From assembly GCF_045679555.1 (NCBI RefSeq), contig NC_092093.1, positions 59,174,566-59,238,565 of the forward strand: a stretch of DNA of 64,000 nt, given 5' to 3'. Origin of the DNA: Salvelinus alpinus (Eukaryota > Chordata > Actinopteri > Salmoniformes > Salmonidae). Position 1 is the stretch's first letter; each line of letters begins with the position of its first letter. Both the position numbers and the translations under genes were made by a program. This document shows positions 26,078 through 39,536 of the stretch, in pieces. The notes beneath the pieces were generated by a model. That model was not told the origin of the DNA. It saw only the letters and a list, made by a program, of their open reading frames with translations, and searched no databases.

Positions 26078-28801
26078 ATGTCGCAGTATTCTGGAAAGGT
26101 AAGCTGCACCTGGGTCTTCCTGTATACACACAGCATCAGGTAGGTTACCACTGGGACATAACTGACTGGACAGCCAGGCCAGGTCTCCCTTGAAAAATAG
26201 GTATTTGGACCTCAATGGGACTACCAGGTAAAGGTTAGAGAGAACTCCAGCCAATAAACATATAGGTGTGGGAGTGTATGCATTTAACAGGTAGTGTAGG
26301 TGTGATCAAATGAGTTTGGAAATTTGGAGGCAATCCCTGGTGAAAATGTGAGATTTGGAGATTGTTCTAATCAGTGCCATAATTCTGTTTGTCTTGCTGG
26401 GAGAAATGTTAAATCTGTCAAGGGAGTTAAAAGATTATATCTAAAAGAGCAAGTCCTGGGAGCATTTCATTTATTTATTTGATTTAAACTATCAGTGGCC
26501 GGTATGGATAATTAGTTGGTGGCTGGCCAATAGGAATAGACATACCATAGTCTTGTATGCATACGGCTGCTAAAGCCAACTCTATCTTTAATTAATAGCT
26601 ATAGTTGGTTTCAGCACATAAATACAGCATGGAAACAAGACTGCATGACATAATCTGGAAAGCTGAAGCGTTTTAGTTTCCGCGATTAGAAATGAAAAGG
26701 TAACATCCGGTTGAGCAGACATATGCAGCGTTTACCTTGAATGAAGTCTACTCTAAAGCGGAAACATTGCGTTTAAATTTCAATCACGCTGTAAAGCTGA
26801 ACTTCCGCGATGTGGATTGAATAGACACTCCAGTGACAAAGTGTCTGTCAAGCCTCTAGCCTGGGATCCAAACTCAATCGCTCTGGACCGTTTCACTACA
26901 TTTGGCTAAGTGAACAATAAAATGAAACGGAGCAATGGAGTTTGCATCCAAAGACTATCCCGCCAGGACTTTGGTTCAAATACTTTAAGCGTTTGCTTTA
27001 GCCTGCCTGCAGTGGCAGCTGGGTGGGGTTTGCACTTTTGGGATGTTTCTATGGGTTGCATTGCAACAGGCAAGCTCAATCAAGCCAGTTATAGTATAAT
27101 GATGTTAAATATTATTTGATCCCAGGCTATCCTACCTCGACCTCCCCACCCTAACTAATGAACTGTGGTATTAACCTCCTCACCCACCCAACACAGATCA
27201 CCTTCTACGAGGGAAAATGCTTCACCGGCAGGCAGCTGGAGGTCAGGGGAGACTGCGATAACTTCCAGGACCGTGGCTTCATGAACCGCGTCAACTCCAT
27301 CCGTGTGGAGAGCGGCGCCTTCTGCTGCTTCGACCACCCCGACTTCAAGGGACAGCAGTACATCCTGGAGCACGGCGAGTACCCCGAGTTCCAGCGTTGG
27401 AACAGCCACAACGACCACATGGGCTCCTGCAAGCCCATCAAGATGGTGAGAGATGGGGTTTAGGGTTCCGGATTGTAGGGATAGGGGTTAAGGATTGAAG
27501 GGACAGGGGTTAAGAATTTAAGGGACAGGGGTTAAGGCTTAAAGGGATAAGGGTTAAGAATTTAAGGGACAGGGGTTAAGGCTTTAAGGTATAAGGGTTA
27601 AGAATTTAAGGGACAGGGGTTACGGCTTAAAGGGATAGGTGTTAAGGTTTGAAGGAACAGGGGTTAAGGTTTGAAGGGATAGGGGTTAAGGGCTAGGGGG
27701 GTGCTAATGAGGATGATGAGAGGCTACGTTATAGAGCCATTTTCTACTTTAACTTAAAGACACTTTAGATTCTTCTCGCTCATTTTCATTATAATAGTAT
27801 TCCATATTCCGCTGTTGAAAAGCGTGTATGAAATCCAAATGCAGACTCATGTTAACTCCTCTCCTCTTCTACTGTGTCTTGCAGCACGGTGAGCACTACA
27901 GAATGGAACTGTTCGAGGCCTGTAACTTCTCTGGCCAGTGTGTGGAGGTCTGTGACGACTGCCCCTTCCTGCAGAGCCGTGGCTTCAGCAAGAGCTGCAT
28001 CAACTCCATCAAGGTCTACGGAGACGGAGCGTACGTAACACACCTCTAGCCACAGACTGTAATCACACACACGTAAAACTGTGAAATCAGAGATAAACAC
28101 AAACAGAGAGATACATTTACAGTGATTAAACATTTGGATCTATTTTTGTTGAGCTAAGATATCCATCCTTTTAGCATGTGTTAAGTTGGAACATATATGC
28201 CAACGATCTAGCAGGTAAGGCGTAGACACTGCTGAATTCCTAAATAACTAATTCCACTATTCACAACTGTTGTCCCAACTGTTATTTTCCAGGAGTGAGT
28301 TGAATATTAAAGGGGAAGTTCAAGATTTTACAACTTGATGTTAAATGGTTCCTCACCCTGAAAGTAGTATATTTATTTTTAAAAGCCAAGACACCTTTAT
28401 GTAACATCAAACCACATATGTAGTTGATTTGATGAGTGATAGTATTTTATAAATCTATGTAATTGATTCATTTATTAATTGAATGGACAGACTAAGCTAT
28501 TAGCGAACACACAATACATTTCTATATTTTACTTAATATCCTGATAACATCATTAAATTACACACAGTAGATATATTTAGGCCATTACTGCTATTCCATC
28601 TCTCTAACAGTGTGTGAAGTGAGCAGATGTGTGACCATTTCTAACCGGTCTGTTTCCTTCTGTAGCTGGGTGATGTACGAGGAGCCTAACTTCCGCGGCC
28701 GCATGTACATCGTGGAGAGAGGAGACTACTGCAGTCACAACGAGTGGCAGGCCGAGAACCCCAACATCCAGTCCATCCGTAGAGTGGTCAACTACTTCTA
28801 A
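26078..28801 (+). CDS. CRYGN: Gamma-N crystallin
   Basis: A beta/gamma-crystallin, a Greek-key structural protein mainly of the lens. Coding exons: 26078-26098 (MSQYSGK), 27197-27445, 27885-28030 and 28666-28801. All junctions are GT-AG and join in phase to give 183 aa ending RRVVNYF. Exon 2 holds both Greek-key motifs of domain 1 (ITFYEGKCFTGRQLEV..., then AFCCFDHPDFKGQQYILEHG). Exon 3 holds motif 3 (HYRMELFEACNFSGQCVEV). Exon 4 holds motif 4 (WVMYEEPNFRGRMYIVERG). One exon for two motifs is the gamma pattern and one exon per motif is the beta pattern; this hybrid structure is the known signature of gamma-N. The start is the only Met giving the short N-terminal arm and has a good context (GAAAATGT). 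A TATA box and poly-A signal flank it. The gene appears intact. Fish have gamma-N paralogues; which one this is cannot be told here. Confidence 0.95.
27460..27700 (+). repeat. Imperfect G-rich tandem repeat in CRYGN intron 2
   Basis: About ten degenerate copies of roughly 24 bp alternate GGGACAGGGGTTAAG and AATTTAAG/GGCTTAAAG blocks. The repeat starts within 20 bp of the exon 2 donor. G-runs are all on the coding strand. Confidence 0.85.
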
Positions 28802-28865
28802 ACCTCTTCCCCTGTCCCGCCCCAGACCCGCATGGACTGTGACTTTCACCATTCTAGAAATGTAC

Positions 28866-28871
28866 AATAAA
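28866..28871 (+). terminator. CRYGN: CRYGN polyadenylation signal
   Basis: AATAAA lies 65 bp after the CRYGN stop codon, a typically short crystallin 3' UTR. Confidence 0.8.
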
Positions 28872-28955
28872 AAAAATACATAATACCACAAATGTATTTT
28901 TATCGAACACTTGCCGTGTTATGTTTGTGTGAGTGTACGAGGGTCTATATAGAGC

Positions 28956-29110
28956 AGTGGTTTTCAACCTGGGTACTAGGACCCCTGGGGGTACCCAGCC
29001 TATCCACAGGGGGTACTTGGGAAGACTCATTATGAATATAGGCTTAAAGATTGATTGCCCATGAGGGGGTACTTCGAGAGCAAAACATATCTGGGGTAAA
29101 GTACCCCAAA
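28956..29110. mobile_element. Truncated hAT-like MITE
   Basis: It begins CAGTGGTTTTCAACCTGGGT and continues with GGGGGTACCCAGCC and GGGGGTACTTGG motifs of a familiar fish element. The matching right terminus is missing, so it is cut short near 29110. Confidence 0.6.
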
Positions 29111-29140
29111 GAAGTTATGATTAGATAGCACAGGAGGTTG

Positions 29141-29275
29141 GTGGCAACTTAATTGGGGAGGATGGGCTCGTGGTAATGACTCAGTGGAATGGTATCAAAC
29201 ACATGGTTTCCATGTGCTTGATGCCATTCCATTTGCCCCGTTCAAGACATTATGAGCCATCCTCCCCTGGTAGAT
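29141..29275. mobile_element. Foldback (palindromic) element
   Basis: The left half (AATTGGGGAGGATGGGCTCG, then TGGAATGGTATCAAACACAT) is mirrored in the right half (GATGCCATTCCATTTGCCCC, then GAGCCATCCTCCCC), centred near 29213. This is a common salmonid inverted-repeat element with no coding capacity. Confidence 0.75.
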
Positions 29276-29358
29276 AGATACTGTAAAGAGCACAGGCATA
29301 AGAAAAATACACAACTGTGAATCATGAGGCACAAATACATACTAATCGCAAAGGAGTA

Positions 29359-29364
29359 TTTATT
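29359..29364 (-). terminator. NUB1: Candidate NUB1 polyadenylation signal
   Basis: TTTATT on the plus strand is AATAAA on the minus strand, about 610 bp past the NUB1 stop. Other hexamers may be used. Confidence 0.35.
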
Positions 29365-29972
29365 GTATGTAATAACAGGTTCTTAAATTAAATGCAAATG
29401 ACTTTGAAACTAAAGGCAACCTGAACTATATGGCACTAAGACCAGTCATGTATTGTCATATTGGTAATCAAACTCCATGAAAACCACAAATGAAATAAAA
29501 ACAGAATTTAACCAACTTAATTTCTTGATTAAATTACTTAAAGGGATCTCGAATACTAAAACAGAGCACGAAGACAAATGTATTTCAGTTGGAGAAACAT
29601 CTTGTATACAAGCAACCAAAAATCCCTTCACGGTACAATTATAAGCCTCACATTCTAAACAGGGTTGAAATCTCAAACATTAACCTTCAAATAATCCAAG
29701 TGGTGAGAATGGGGAGAACACAGTCCCCTCTAGAGCATAAACCAGTCAGTTAGCTCACTTCCTTACAAATTATTTCCAATCTGTTGCACATGTTTAAATG
29801 ACAATTAACACTTTAGTACAAAAAACAGAATGTAAAAATGTTGATGTATCGCTATGGGGAAAAAAACAATAATCACAAACCTAATTTGGGGTCTAAAAAG
29901 ACCGAAATCAAACACCCTTGTTTTAGGACGTGGTGGAAGTGCTTTAAAAATGGCCACCACCTGGACGGCGCT

Positions 29973-32900
29973 TTAGCTGGAGGGGGTACAGTTCCTGTGG
30001 AGGTAGGACTTCATCTGAGCTATGACCTCGCTCTCCTCCTCCAGGGTCAGGTCCAGGTAGTCTTCTTCATGTCGGGGGATGTCCTCCAGCACCTCATTCA
30101 CCAGGTCTACGTCCATAGGGTCCTCCCCTTGGCTCCCAGAGCCTGGACACACCAATGACAAGTGTCATGTTCATTAGGGCTCTCCTTTGGGGATTTGGGT
30201 ATAAATGGCATCCTGGTGCCTTAAGTATCAGCAGCATATTGAATGCCTCTTTCTCACATAGACCTCTCAACAGTGGAACACTAGCCAGTGTATGTGACAA
30301 TAAAACAGATTTTTGAAATGATTTATTCAATAAGACCTGTATTGTTGTATTAACGGAGTAATGAGAGAGTGCATCCGTCTGTTCATCTGCATGCTTATCT
30401 GTGTACGTACGTGTGTGAATGTGAGTCCTACCTGCGGACTCAGAGGAGGTGCTGGGCTCCTCGGAGAGTGAGGAGGGGGGAGAGGGGGAGAGCAGCTCTG
30501 GGGGCAGGACCCCCTGGTTGTCCAGCAGTAGCTGGGTGGCCCCTTGCACATCTCCCCCCGTCAGCTTCAGTGCAGCTTCGGCAGCCTCCGGCTCAAAGCC
30601 CAGGTATAACAGCTATGCAGAGGGAAGGATAAGGTACCATGCTAAACTGATAAACCTACCTTTTATACTGAAATAGTGACGAGAGCTCGAAAGAGGTAGG
30701 GGATGTTACCTGCTCAACCTTGGATTGATCTATGGGGAGCTCTGTGTTGTGGTTGGTTACAGCAGCAGACTCAGCCTGGGTGGACTCTAGAAGAATCTAG
30801 GGGGAGACAAGGATCAAGTAATACAAAAAAAATACATATTAGCAAAGTATGCTAGCCTGCACCTACACTCTTCTGCTAGCTAATGTTGCTTCATGGCTCT
30901 GGTTATGGTAACTTGTCGTGATGGTTGGCATATCCTCTTTCATGGCATATTGAGAAACAATGTGTGTTTTTGCAATAGCGGCGACTGCCTCTCACCCCAT
31001 AGGCTCTGTCCATGTCCCCGTCTGCCTGTTGGAGGGCCCGGGCAGCGTCTCTCTTGGAGTAACCCAGCTCTCGGAGGGTGGCCAGGCCCTCCATACGCCT
31101 CCTCCTCCTCTCCCTCTCCTGCTGTTTCATCTCCTCCCTCTCCTGACAGGGACAGACAAAACCATAGAATTACACTCAATATGGCCACCGCTCCACCCAT
31201 CATGGGTCACTGACTTGAATAGTTCTAGTAAGTGTATTTCTATGATTATAACAGCCCTGATAACTTAGTTGCTATTAGGAAATGTTTCCTATCATCTGCA
31301 ACTACATCAAGTGAGAGCGCTGGTCCCTTTTTTTCGCCACTATGAGTGCCGGACCCTTTTTCCCTACTATGGGACTTATTTAATTCATAGAAATATAATA
31401 ACTAGAATGGACATTTGATAAAATAATGTATATGTTGAAAGATAATGATAAAATAATTCCACTCCGAAACCTTATAACTGTATGAAATTGATTAGAATCA
31501 TAAAATTATAATCTGATGATGTGTGTAGTTTTAGAATTAGATTAAACAATGTATCTGTATAGTGGAAAAACACAGACTGTCTGAGCAAGGCGTAGCTTAG
31601 GATTTGAACTTGTATGTGTGTGCCGAAGAAAAAAACCGAGAACAGTTAAACTGTGTTTGGACCGACCTGGCTAGGCCTCTATGACAGCATAGGGAGTACT
31701 TCTCAAGGTTTCCCTAATCTCGGGGGAATGGAACTGTTGGCTTGGCAGTGATACACAGTGGTGAGAACTATAGAGAAGGATAAAACTCACCTACTGTTTG
31801 TGTGGAAGTATGTGCGCAGCTATAAAATGGATGTCTTTGTATAATGGACTTCAGAGCGTTCTTGTGAATAAACTGTACTATTGTTTTGCATAAGCTGAGT
31901 CTTTGACTAATTATTATTAAACCCATGGTCTTACAGATCTCTGGGATTGGTCAGAGCTATTGATTGTCAGTTATTATCATTGGGATTGAAAATTCTCTTG
32001 ACAACATTACCATTCAAGTCAACATTGCGTCATTCTATTGCTGAGGGGGGGACCCACCTGTCTCCTGTGGGTGATGTGCAGCACGGCCTCGTCTACGTTG
32101 CCGTGGCAGGCCCTCAGGCCTAGACGGGCCTCCTGCTCAGAGAAACCCAGACCCATCAGCCCTGTCATCTTCCCTGGATCCAGACACAGACGCCCATACA
32201 GGTCCTCCACCTACAACACAGCAGGAGTAAGAGGTAGAATCAGTAATATGACATTATATTACAGTGAGGTGCCTCCCTGCTTATAGAAATGTTGTTGTTA
32301 ATGTCTGAAGACAAGACAATCTGGACGCAGGACTCCAGATTGTACAGCCAGATTATGTACTGTACCCGCATTAGCTTCTGTGTGGCCTGGTGTTCGTTAC
32401 CATCCAGGTACGCTAGTAAGCTCTGTAGGAGGTACAGCCTGAGGAACAGCACCTCCTCTCGTCCTGTGTTTCCCTGAAAACAAATTAAATTAATAAAAAT
32501 GTACTATATTACAACTTTTATGAAATTCAGATCGACATAGGTGCTTAGTGAGTAGGGGCTAGCCGTTGTTTGTTAACAGAGCCATAGACCAGTGATGGTG
32601 GTTCATCACCTTGATCTGCATGAGCCTCTGCTGCTGCTCTCCGTAGCACTTGAGGAAGCAGTCCTCGGCTCTCTGCAGCCTCTGCTTGCCGTCGTCCAGG
32701 CAGGAGAGGGCCTCCAGGGCTCTGTAGCACCACACGATGTCCAGCTGCAGTACTGCATAGTTGTCCACCGTGCTCAGGAGCACGGAGCCACATGTACTGT
32801 GGAGACACACAAAATATATATCTTACATCAGTCTTAATAAAATCTAATGGATCGGAGGAACTGTACAATGGTATTAGAGGTGGAACAGAACGTGTAGTAG

Positions 32901-34847
32901 AAGTCGTACACATTCAAAGTCAAATGAAATGATAACACCATAAAATTATCTGACATTTTTAATCAGACATTGACGGTTTTAACCAAAAGTTAAATGTGTG
33001 TTTTGACCAATATCTGTTTCGACAAAGGATTTCTGTGATTGTAGCTGAAGGTGTTTTACCCAAACTGGTCGTCAGCTTGCAGCAGGTGGCACAGAGCAGC
33101 GTCGTACTGTTTCCTCTTCATCAGAGCGCGGCCTTTCTCGTGGAACCCCATGGCTAGAATCAAAGCCTGAGGACAACAATCACACAGCATTAGAAATAGT
33201 CAAGAGTTTGTGTGGTGTGGAGTCACAATCAGTGGAGGTTAAATTCACACAGAACACATGGCAAGAATCATAGTTACCATTCAGGCCACACGTTGTGTGA
33301 GCTTGCTGTCCACTCATACTGCTTATCATGACAGTTATGAATATAATATTGCTCATATGTTCATGAGTTCTTTGTCTAGACTACCTTTTTCTCTCTGTGA
33401 GGTATTTTCAGAGGGTTCCCCTTCTGATCAGCAATCTCTAGGAATGGAGTCGTGGCTGGGTCATCGGTGCCATCTACAATGACAACCAAACCACAGAACC
33501 ACCATAAAATAACACTCCTGTAGCATTGTGATTGAGGTTAAACGCAGTATGAGGGTCTTACTGAGAGGATCTGGATGCCTAAAACGACAACCAAGCCAAA
33601 GAACAAGCATGAAGTAATATTCCTGTATCGTTGTGATAATTGTGATTGTGTTTAAAAGCAGTGTCTCACTAACCTCTCTCGGAGAGGATCTGGAAGCCCT
33701 TCTGGGTTCTCTGGACACTCTGGTCCTGGGTTTTCTTCTTCTCCTCCTCCTCCGCCATCTGTTTCTTCCTCTCAGGCTCGCTCACCCGCAGAACCATAAT
33801 CTTACTGTTGTTCTTCACGTCCTGTTCATCCAGACGCTTCTCTGTGAAGAGAAACTGTTTCAATGCTTGCAAAGTTGAGAGAAAAAAATAAGAAACCTGC
33901 ACACTGCTCTTGCTAGTATCGCTGCTCTTTATAATAAGCTTTACGTATCGGACTTAAGGCCTTCGTCAGAGCTTTTGCATGCAAAGCTGAAATTACCAAA
34001 CATAATGAGAGTTCATATGTATTGATTAGAGGGGGGTTGTGGCAACTAGGCCTAAATGGAACTTACCAGGAGTCAGTGTCTTCCCATTCAAAATTAACTT
34101 GATGTATTTGAGTCCATATTGTTCAGCAATCCTATACAAATGTAGGAAGAAAGTAGCACTGTATAGCTTTGTGACCTTAGACACAGTAGGCCTAAAAAGA
34201 CACTTCACCCACTGATAACATAAAAGATTGACATTGTGATGGCCATTTTCACTTACCTAGCCATGATATCTTGTGCAATGACATCCAGTTTAGTCTCCAA
34301 ATAGTTCTTCTTCTTGACATCCTAAAGCAATCAGGTAAAAATCTGGAATTATTAGTTTATCTTCTGTAGGGTGTGTCAGGGAAAACACACCCACCCTAAA
34401 ACACACACAAACCTTTTTCCCATCTTTAGGCAGAAGGAGTTCCAGCGTGGCCACAAATGTCTCTCTATAGGTCTTATTCCCCATTCCTCTCTTTACTGCT
34501 TGGGATCTGATGCTCTCCAAGGCACTTGCCACTTCAGACACAGAGAAGCACACAATGGGTGCATAATTCACTGCAAGCTGCTGTAATGACAACAGTGACA
34601 AAGACAGACACACAGACAGGCATAGTTAAAAACATATCACACAAATCTGACTCATAGTCAGGTGACAGACCAGCCAGCTGAATGAACATCAACACATTTA
34701 GAATGGCTATAACTTCCTAGCTAATGTTACCTGCAGAGGTTGCTGTCCTGCCCGGTTGTATTCTGTGGTGTAAGGTGGGTTCCAGAGCTGAATCTTATCT
34801 TGTTTTAAAAGATTTACCAGCTTTGCCTGAATATGCATCTCTGCCAT
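29973..34847 (-). CDS. NUB1: NEDD8 ultimate buster 1 (NUB1)
   Basis: NUB1 binds NEDD8 and FAT10 and carries them and their conjugates to the proteasome. Fourteen coding exons in transcript order: 34847-34731, 34580-34413, 34321-34257, 34131-34067, 33841-33674, 33473-33385, 33166-33060, 32796-32610, 32473-32366, 32210-32058, 31142-30996, 30796-30710, 30612-30432, 30142-29973. All junctions are GT-AG and in phase, totalling 1,812 nt or 603 aa, matching the human length (about 601-615). The ubiquitin-like region falls in exons 2-5 (about residues 75-150). A Glu/Lys-rich coiled segment ([15 protein letters not shown]) follows. [20 protein letters not shown] and the next exons form the helical repeat middle. 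Three UBA domains lie near residues 369-405 ([20 protein letters not shown]), 425-460 ([20 protein letters not shown]) and 488-520 ([20 protein letters not shown]). The conserved acidic tail is [12 protein letters not shown]. The start [10 protein letters not shown] is the first in-frame Met of a family-like N-terminus. Intact. Confidence 0.96.
31433..31935 (+). mobile_element. Probable solo LTR in a NUB1 intron
   Basis: A roughly 500-bp stretch has LTR-like order: start TGTTGAAAG, a TATAAAA box at about 31821, an AATAAA at about 31868, a T-rich U5-like region and an end near TTACA. It lies opposite to NUB1 in the intron between 31142 and 32058. No target duplication is evident with these ends, so boundaries are uncertain. 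No gag, pol or env remains. Confidence 0.45.
33481..33697. repeat. Diverged tandem duplication covering the end of NUB1 exon 5
   Basis: The segment 33481-33577 (GACAACCAAACCACAGAACC through GAGAGGATCTGGATGCC) matches 33585-33697 (GACAACCAAGCCAAAGAAC through GGAGAGGATCTGGAAGCCC). The right copy contains the true last bases and donor of exon 5 (minus strand). The left copy carries a duplicate exon end followed by a GTAAGA donor-like site. Confidence 0.75.
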
Positions 34848-34946
34848 TCTCAAAACTGTGGAAAAAAATATGGTAGGAAAAGTGAAAGTGAACAGCTAGC
34901 CCGTAAACAATAGGGAATTCCGCAGGATGAAAAAGTACGAAAATGT

Positions 34947-35005
34947 ATGTACTCACTACTGTAAGTCGCTCTGGATAAGAGCGTCTGCTAAATAACTCAA
35001 ATGTA
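34947..35005 (+). mobile_element. SINE 3'-part fragment
   Basis: GTATGTACTCACTACTGTAA followed by GTCGCTCTGGATAAGAGCGT and CTGCTAAATAACTCAAATG is the well-known tail region of a salmonid tRNA-derived SINE. The tRNA head is absent. It lies about 100 bp upstream of the NUB1 start codon, in the promoter/5' UTR zone. Confidence 0.75.
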
Positions 35006-35890
35006 AAATGGATGAGTAGAACTAACTAGCTACAGTAGGTAGAGCCAACATTATTGTATGCTAACTACGCAGTCGCAGACAACAACAGCTGCGACGCTGC
35101 CCATTTTGGCTACGACTAGCTCACGCAGGATAAATACGACACCTTCGTCGTTTCAGGTTTATTTAAAGATTTACCAAATTAATGATTCAGTCACGTTGGA
35201 AGTGTTAACCTTGTCGCCGTATTATTTTGATAGGAACGTGTTGAAACGAGGTTTTTAATGTTATTCTTCTCTTTCACTTCCGTACTAAGGTAAGTCACGA
35301 GGTCCAATTTGTCTTCGCTCCTACTCGGTGGCAAAGCACGGAACTTCTAGAAAGTACTCCACCACAAGTATGTCCAATGATTTAAAATATGTAGGTTATC
35401 CATTTACATTTTTGGTTGTATTTCATTCCACCGGTTATTACCCTTAATGCAGTGGTGTAAAGTACCTAAGTAAAAATACTTTAAAGTACTACATAAGTCT
35501 TTTTTTGGGGTATCTGTACTTTACTTTACTATTTATATTTTTGACAACTTTTACTTCACTACCAGCCTAAAGAAAATAATGTACTTTATATGCCATACGT
35601 TTTCACCGACAACCAAAGTACTCATTACATTTTGAATGCTTAGCAGGACAGGAAAACGGTCCAATTCACAGACTTATCAATAGAACATCCCTGGTCATCC
35701 CTACTGCCTCTGATCTGGCGGACTCCCTAAACACACATTTATTTATATTTATTTATTTTTAACCTTTATTTAACTAGGCAAGTCAGTTAAGAACAAATTC
35801 TTATTTACAATTACGGCCTACCAAGAGGCAAAATGCCTCTTTTTGGGGCAGGGATAAAAATATATATATATGTGTGTGTATGTATATATA

Positions 35891-37495
<1,605 letters not shown>

Positions 37496-37544
<49 letters not shown>

Positions 37545-37600
37545 ATGTATATATATATATATATGTGTGTGTATGTATATATATATATATATATATGACA
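37496..37600. repeat. (AT)n/(GTAT)n microsatellite
   Basis: Alternating TA runs are broken twice by GTGTGTATGTA, immediately at the right border of the Tc1. Expansion at the TA target is likely. Confidence 0.9.
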
Positions 37601-38326
37601 AAACACACATCACGACAAGAGAGACAACACTACATAAAGAGAGACCTAAGACAACAACATAGCAAGGCAGCAACACATGACAACACAGCATGGTAGCAAC
37701 ACAACATGGTAGCAGCACAAAACATGGTACAAACATTATTGGGCACAGACAACAGCCCAAAGGGCAAGAAGGTAGAGACAACAATACATCACGCAAAGCA
37801 GCCACAACTGTCAGTAAGAGTGTCCATGATTGAGTCTTTGAATGAAGAGATTGAGAAAAAACTGTCCAGTTTGAGTGTTTGTTGCAGCTCGTTTCAGTCG
37901 CTAGCTACAGCGAACTGAAAATACGAGTGACCCAGGGATGTGTGTGCTTTAGGGACCTTTCACAGAATGTGACTGGCAGAACAGGTGTTGTATGTGGAGG
38001 ATGAGGGCTGCAGTAGATATCTCAGATAGGGGGGAGTGAGGCCTAAGAGTGTTTTATAAATAAGCATCAACCCGTGGGTCTTGCAACGGGTATACAGTAT
38101 GACCAGTTTACAGGGGAGTATAGAGTGCAGTGATGTGTCCTATAAGGAGCATTGGAGGCAAATCTGATGGCACATGCTACGTTTGTAAATTATGTCTGAG
38201 TGTTGGCGTGTTCCCCTGGCGATCTGTACATTTTTATGTTTTATTTTTGATTTAACCTTTATTTAACTAGGCATGTCAGATAAAAACAAATTCGTATTTA
38301 CAATGACGGCCTAATGATGTCTGAGT

Positions 38327-38868
38327 GTCAGTGGTGTAAAAATACTTTAGAGTACTACTTAAGTTGTTTTTTGGGGGTATCTGTACTTTACTTTACTCAT
38401 CATATTTTTGACTACTTTTACTTCAATACATTCATTAAGAAAATATTGTACTTTTTACTCCATATATTGTCCTTAACACCCAAAAGTACTCATTACATTT
38501 TGATTGCTTAGCAGGACAGGAAAATGGTCCAATTCAGAGTTATCAACCAAACATCCCTGGTCATCCTTACTGCCTCTGATCTGGCAGACTCACTAAACAC
38601 ACATGCTGTGTTTGTAAACGATGCCTGAGTGTTGGGGTGTGCCCCTGGCTTTCCGTAAATTAAAATAATAATAATTGTGCAATCTGGTTTGCTTAATAAG
38701 GAATTATTTATACTTTTGATACTTAAGAATATTTCAAACCAAATACTTTTATACTTTTACTCAAGTAGTATTTTACTGCGTAACTTACTTTTACTTGAGT
38801 CATTTTCTATTAAGGAGTCTTTACTTTTACTCAAGTATGACCGTTGGATACTTTTTCTACCACTGCTG
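38327..38868. mobile_element. AAAGTACT-rich MITE, nearly complete
   Basis: Starts CAGTGGTGTAAAAATACT and ends ACTTTTTCTACCACTG, inverted ends of the family. It contains the diagnostic AGCAGGACAGGAAAATGG and CTGCCTCTGATCTGG pieces. Confidence 0.8.
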
Positions 38869-38869
38869 A

Positions 38870-39536
38870 GTGTTGGAATGTTCCCCTGGCTGTCTGCATG
38901 TCCCCAGTGAAAGTTGCGCCCATGGTTTTGGGGTTAGATTAGGAGATGGCTCGGTCCTCATATTATGATGCTACCAACACGATTGGAGTTTAGCCTACAA
39001 CAAAATGCAGAGAGACTGACACAAATGACAACACAGAATAGTAGAAGTGAAGGAAAGAACATCAAAAGTATGGTACCTTTTTAAAATGACTCAGACAAAG
39101 AGATTTGATGAGATGTTTTAATATTCAATATGCATGTAGAAGTAGCATACTGTACGAAGATATTTAATCACTGCATCATCACACTGTCTGCACATTCCAT
39201 CTGGATTGCTGGGATTAATCTTACTGTATGACAATAATAGGCTATGCACACCAGAGAATAATCAGTCATTTTCCACTCATTTGTTCAGTGGCACACAGTC
39301 CTGCAGACTCACTGGAGAAAATATATTCCCTTCTCAAACAAACACATTTAGGCTCCAATGAGATGAAACTCAAACGTTAACATACGGGTCCAATACAGGG
39401 TAAGGCACAGCAACTTACATGACATTATTAACATGTAAATGGCTGCATAGCAAATGTCCTTATAGCAACTCAACAATATTGTTTTTAATGCAGAAACATA
39501 CAACACATATTGCACTATAGCAGACTCCCTCTCTTA
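38870..39536. other. 3' flank of the C9orf152-like gene, nothing else seen
   Basis: AT-rich sequence without recognised repeats or exons. The minus-strand 3' UTR of the adjacent gene should extend into it; I did not settle on a poly-A signal. Confidence 0.4.

Noticed and set aside
30369-31268. Plus-strand frames opposite NUB1 exons
   Set aside because: Shadows of NUB1 coding sequence; the minus-strand frames carry the UBA domains and splice correctly.
31433-31935. Endogenous retrovirus provirus
   Set aside because: Only an LTR-like segment is present; no gag, pol or env sequence lies on either side.
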